Positions 30,937-31,885 of a stretch of 31,885 nucleotides of DNA are shown here, piece by piece. The DNA is taken from assembly GCA_023388555.1 (NCBI GenBank), contig JAEWGA010000005.1, positions 1 through 31,885 of the forward strand, in the 5' to 3' direction. Under the pieces are notes generated by a model. That model was not told where the DNA came from, searched no databases, and saw nothing but the letters and a program-made list of their open reading frames with translations. Within the stretch, counting starts at the first letter, position 1. The number at the start of each line of letters is the position of its first letter. This DNA is from Bacteroidota bacterium. Its GTDB lineage: Bacteria > Bacteroidota > Bacteroidia > Bacteroidales > Porphyromonadaceae. Both the position numbers and the translations under genes were made by a program.

Positions 30937-31885
30937 CAGAAACTCCGCAAGGACTAAAATATACGCCCAAAGATTACAAGAACGAGTCCTTAGTAAAGTG
31001 GTGTCCTGGATGTGGAGACCACGGTGTGTTAGCTTCAATTAATAAAGCAATGGCGCAGTGCGGGAAACCACCTCACCAGGTAGCTGTAATTTCGGGGATC
31101 GGCTGTTCGTCGCGCCTACCATATTATATGGCTACTTATGGGATGCATACCATTCACGGCCGCCCCTGCGCCATAGCGACAGGGCTGAAAGTGGCTCGGC
31201 CCGACTTGGACGTTTGGGTAGTTAGTGGTGATGGCGACTGCTTGTCGATTGGTGGAAACCATTTTATTCATGCTTTAAGACGTAATATAGACCTTTCCAT
31301 AGTGTTGTTTAACAACAAAATTTATGGACTAACCAAGGGGCAGTACTCGCCAACCTCGCCCCGTGGTTTGGTAACCAAAAGTTCCCCCTTTGGCACGGTA
31401 GAAGACCCATTCATCCCCGCCGAATTGGCCTTTGGATCCCGAGGAACCTTTTTTGCCCGGGTTTTAGATGTGGATATGGCTTTGCAAACAGAGTGTTTGG
31501 TGGCCGCCAATAAGCATAAAGGCACCGCAGTAGTGGAAGTACTCGTGAATTGCGTAATATTTAACAATGGTATTCATAAAGAGTACGCCGACAGGGCTGT
31601 GCGCGATGAACGAACAATCACCCTTAAACATGGTGAGAAAATGCTGTTTGGGAAAGAGAAAAACAAAGGCATTGTATTAGATGGGCTGAAACTTAAAGCG
31701 GTAACCTTGGGACAGGACGGCTATACATTGGACGATGTACTGGTGCATGACGCCCATGAGCAAGATGCCACATTACACTCTATGTTGGCCATGATGCAGG
31801 GCGATTTACCAATAGCCATGGGCATAATACGAGCTGTTGAACGACCAGCATACGACCAGTGTGTTACCGACCAAATTATTGAGGT
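30924..31885 (+). CDS. korB: 2-oxoglutarate (2-oxoacid):ferredoxin oxidoreductase, beta subunit (3' end beyond window)
   Basis: This is the thiamine-diphosphate-binding partner of KorA; 320 codons are present and the frame is still open at the window end. It has the conserved KWCPGCGDHG (25-34), SGIGCSSRLPYY (57-68), TIHGRPCAIATG, and the TPP/Mg motif GDGD (102-105) with Asn-Asn at 130-131, exactly the GDG-x25-NN spacing. LTKGQYSPTSPRG follows. The start overlaps the last codons of korA, consistent with a fixed 1:1 complex. The predicted remainder is short, since family members are about 330-345 aa. Confidence 0.93.
   Translation, partial: MAQVTETPQGLKYTPKDYKNESLVKWCPGCGDHGVLASINKAMAQCGKPPHQVAVISGIGCSSRLPYYMATYGMHTIHGRPCAIATGLKVARPDLDVWVVSGDGDCLSIGGNHFIHALRRNIDLSIVLFNNKIYGLTKGQYSPTSPRGLVTKSSPFGTVEDPFIPAELAFGSRGTFFARVLDVDMALQTECLVAANKHKGTAVVEVLVNCVIFNNGIHKEYADRAVRDERTITLKHGEKMLFGKEKNKGIVLDGLKLKAVTLGQDGYTLDDVLVHDAHEQDATLHSMLAMMQGDLPIAMGIIRAVERPAYDQCVTDQIIE

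Overview
The window looks like a chromosome segment of an anaerobic Bacteroidota, most likely Bacteroidales. The sequence evidence is: a ferredoxin-dependent 2-oxoacid oxidoreductase pair (korAB), a protease with a type IX secretion (T9SS) sorting domain, Bacteroidota-type small OMP barrels, DUF4369, DUF3109 and HU/SPOR proteins, a long-insert LepB, start codons without Shine-Dalgarno sequences, and several copies of the Bacteroidota promoter pattern TTTG-N19/20-TAnnTTTG. AUA is used very often for Ile across the window. Species cannot be fixed from this sequence.

Layout. 1-242: non-coding leader with an imperfect 17-nt inverted repeat. 243-6406: a compact six-gene export operon (TolC, lipoprotein HlyD adaptor, two ABC ATPases, two ABC-2 permeases) resembling E. 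coli YbhGFSR, with the double ATPase YbhF split in two. 6610-8059: two related outer-membrane beta-barrels separated by a strong terminator; the first has a near-perfect promoter and a 5' hairpin. 8230-11267: translation and housekeeping genes (L25, DUF3109, pth, S4 protein, nitroreductase). 11492-14013: a small coiled-coil protein, zapA, a 6S RNA not reported by ORF analysis, and rny. 14081-14731: a 650-bp non-coding block with three repeats at exact 22-bp spacing and opposite purine/pyrimidine skews. 14732-18097: dapB, lepB, a degenerate S26 peptidase and a WbqC protein.

18181-18864 (minus strand) is the wreck of a restriction/nuclease locus: an HpaII-like N-terminus joined in frame to a DUF1016/YhcG protein that carries a nonsense codon and an internal deletion. 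It lies beside tRNA-Lys(UUU) and tRNA-Gly(GCC), each with its own promoter and terminator. 19754-24312: argS, dCMP deaminase, S41 protease and 5-formyl-THF cyclo-ligase. 24354-28881: a secreted T9SS trypsin-like protease, a DUF4369/thioredoxin-fold protein without CXXC, and an HU-TM-SPOR protein. 29050-end: korA and korB (korB is cut by the window end).

I see no wholly new multi-gene system. The most interesting signals are the complementary degeneracy of the two ABC ATPases, the 6S RNA beside zapA, the MITE-like block with 22-bp phased repeats, the nuclease fossil, and two enzyme folds that have lost catalytic residues.
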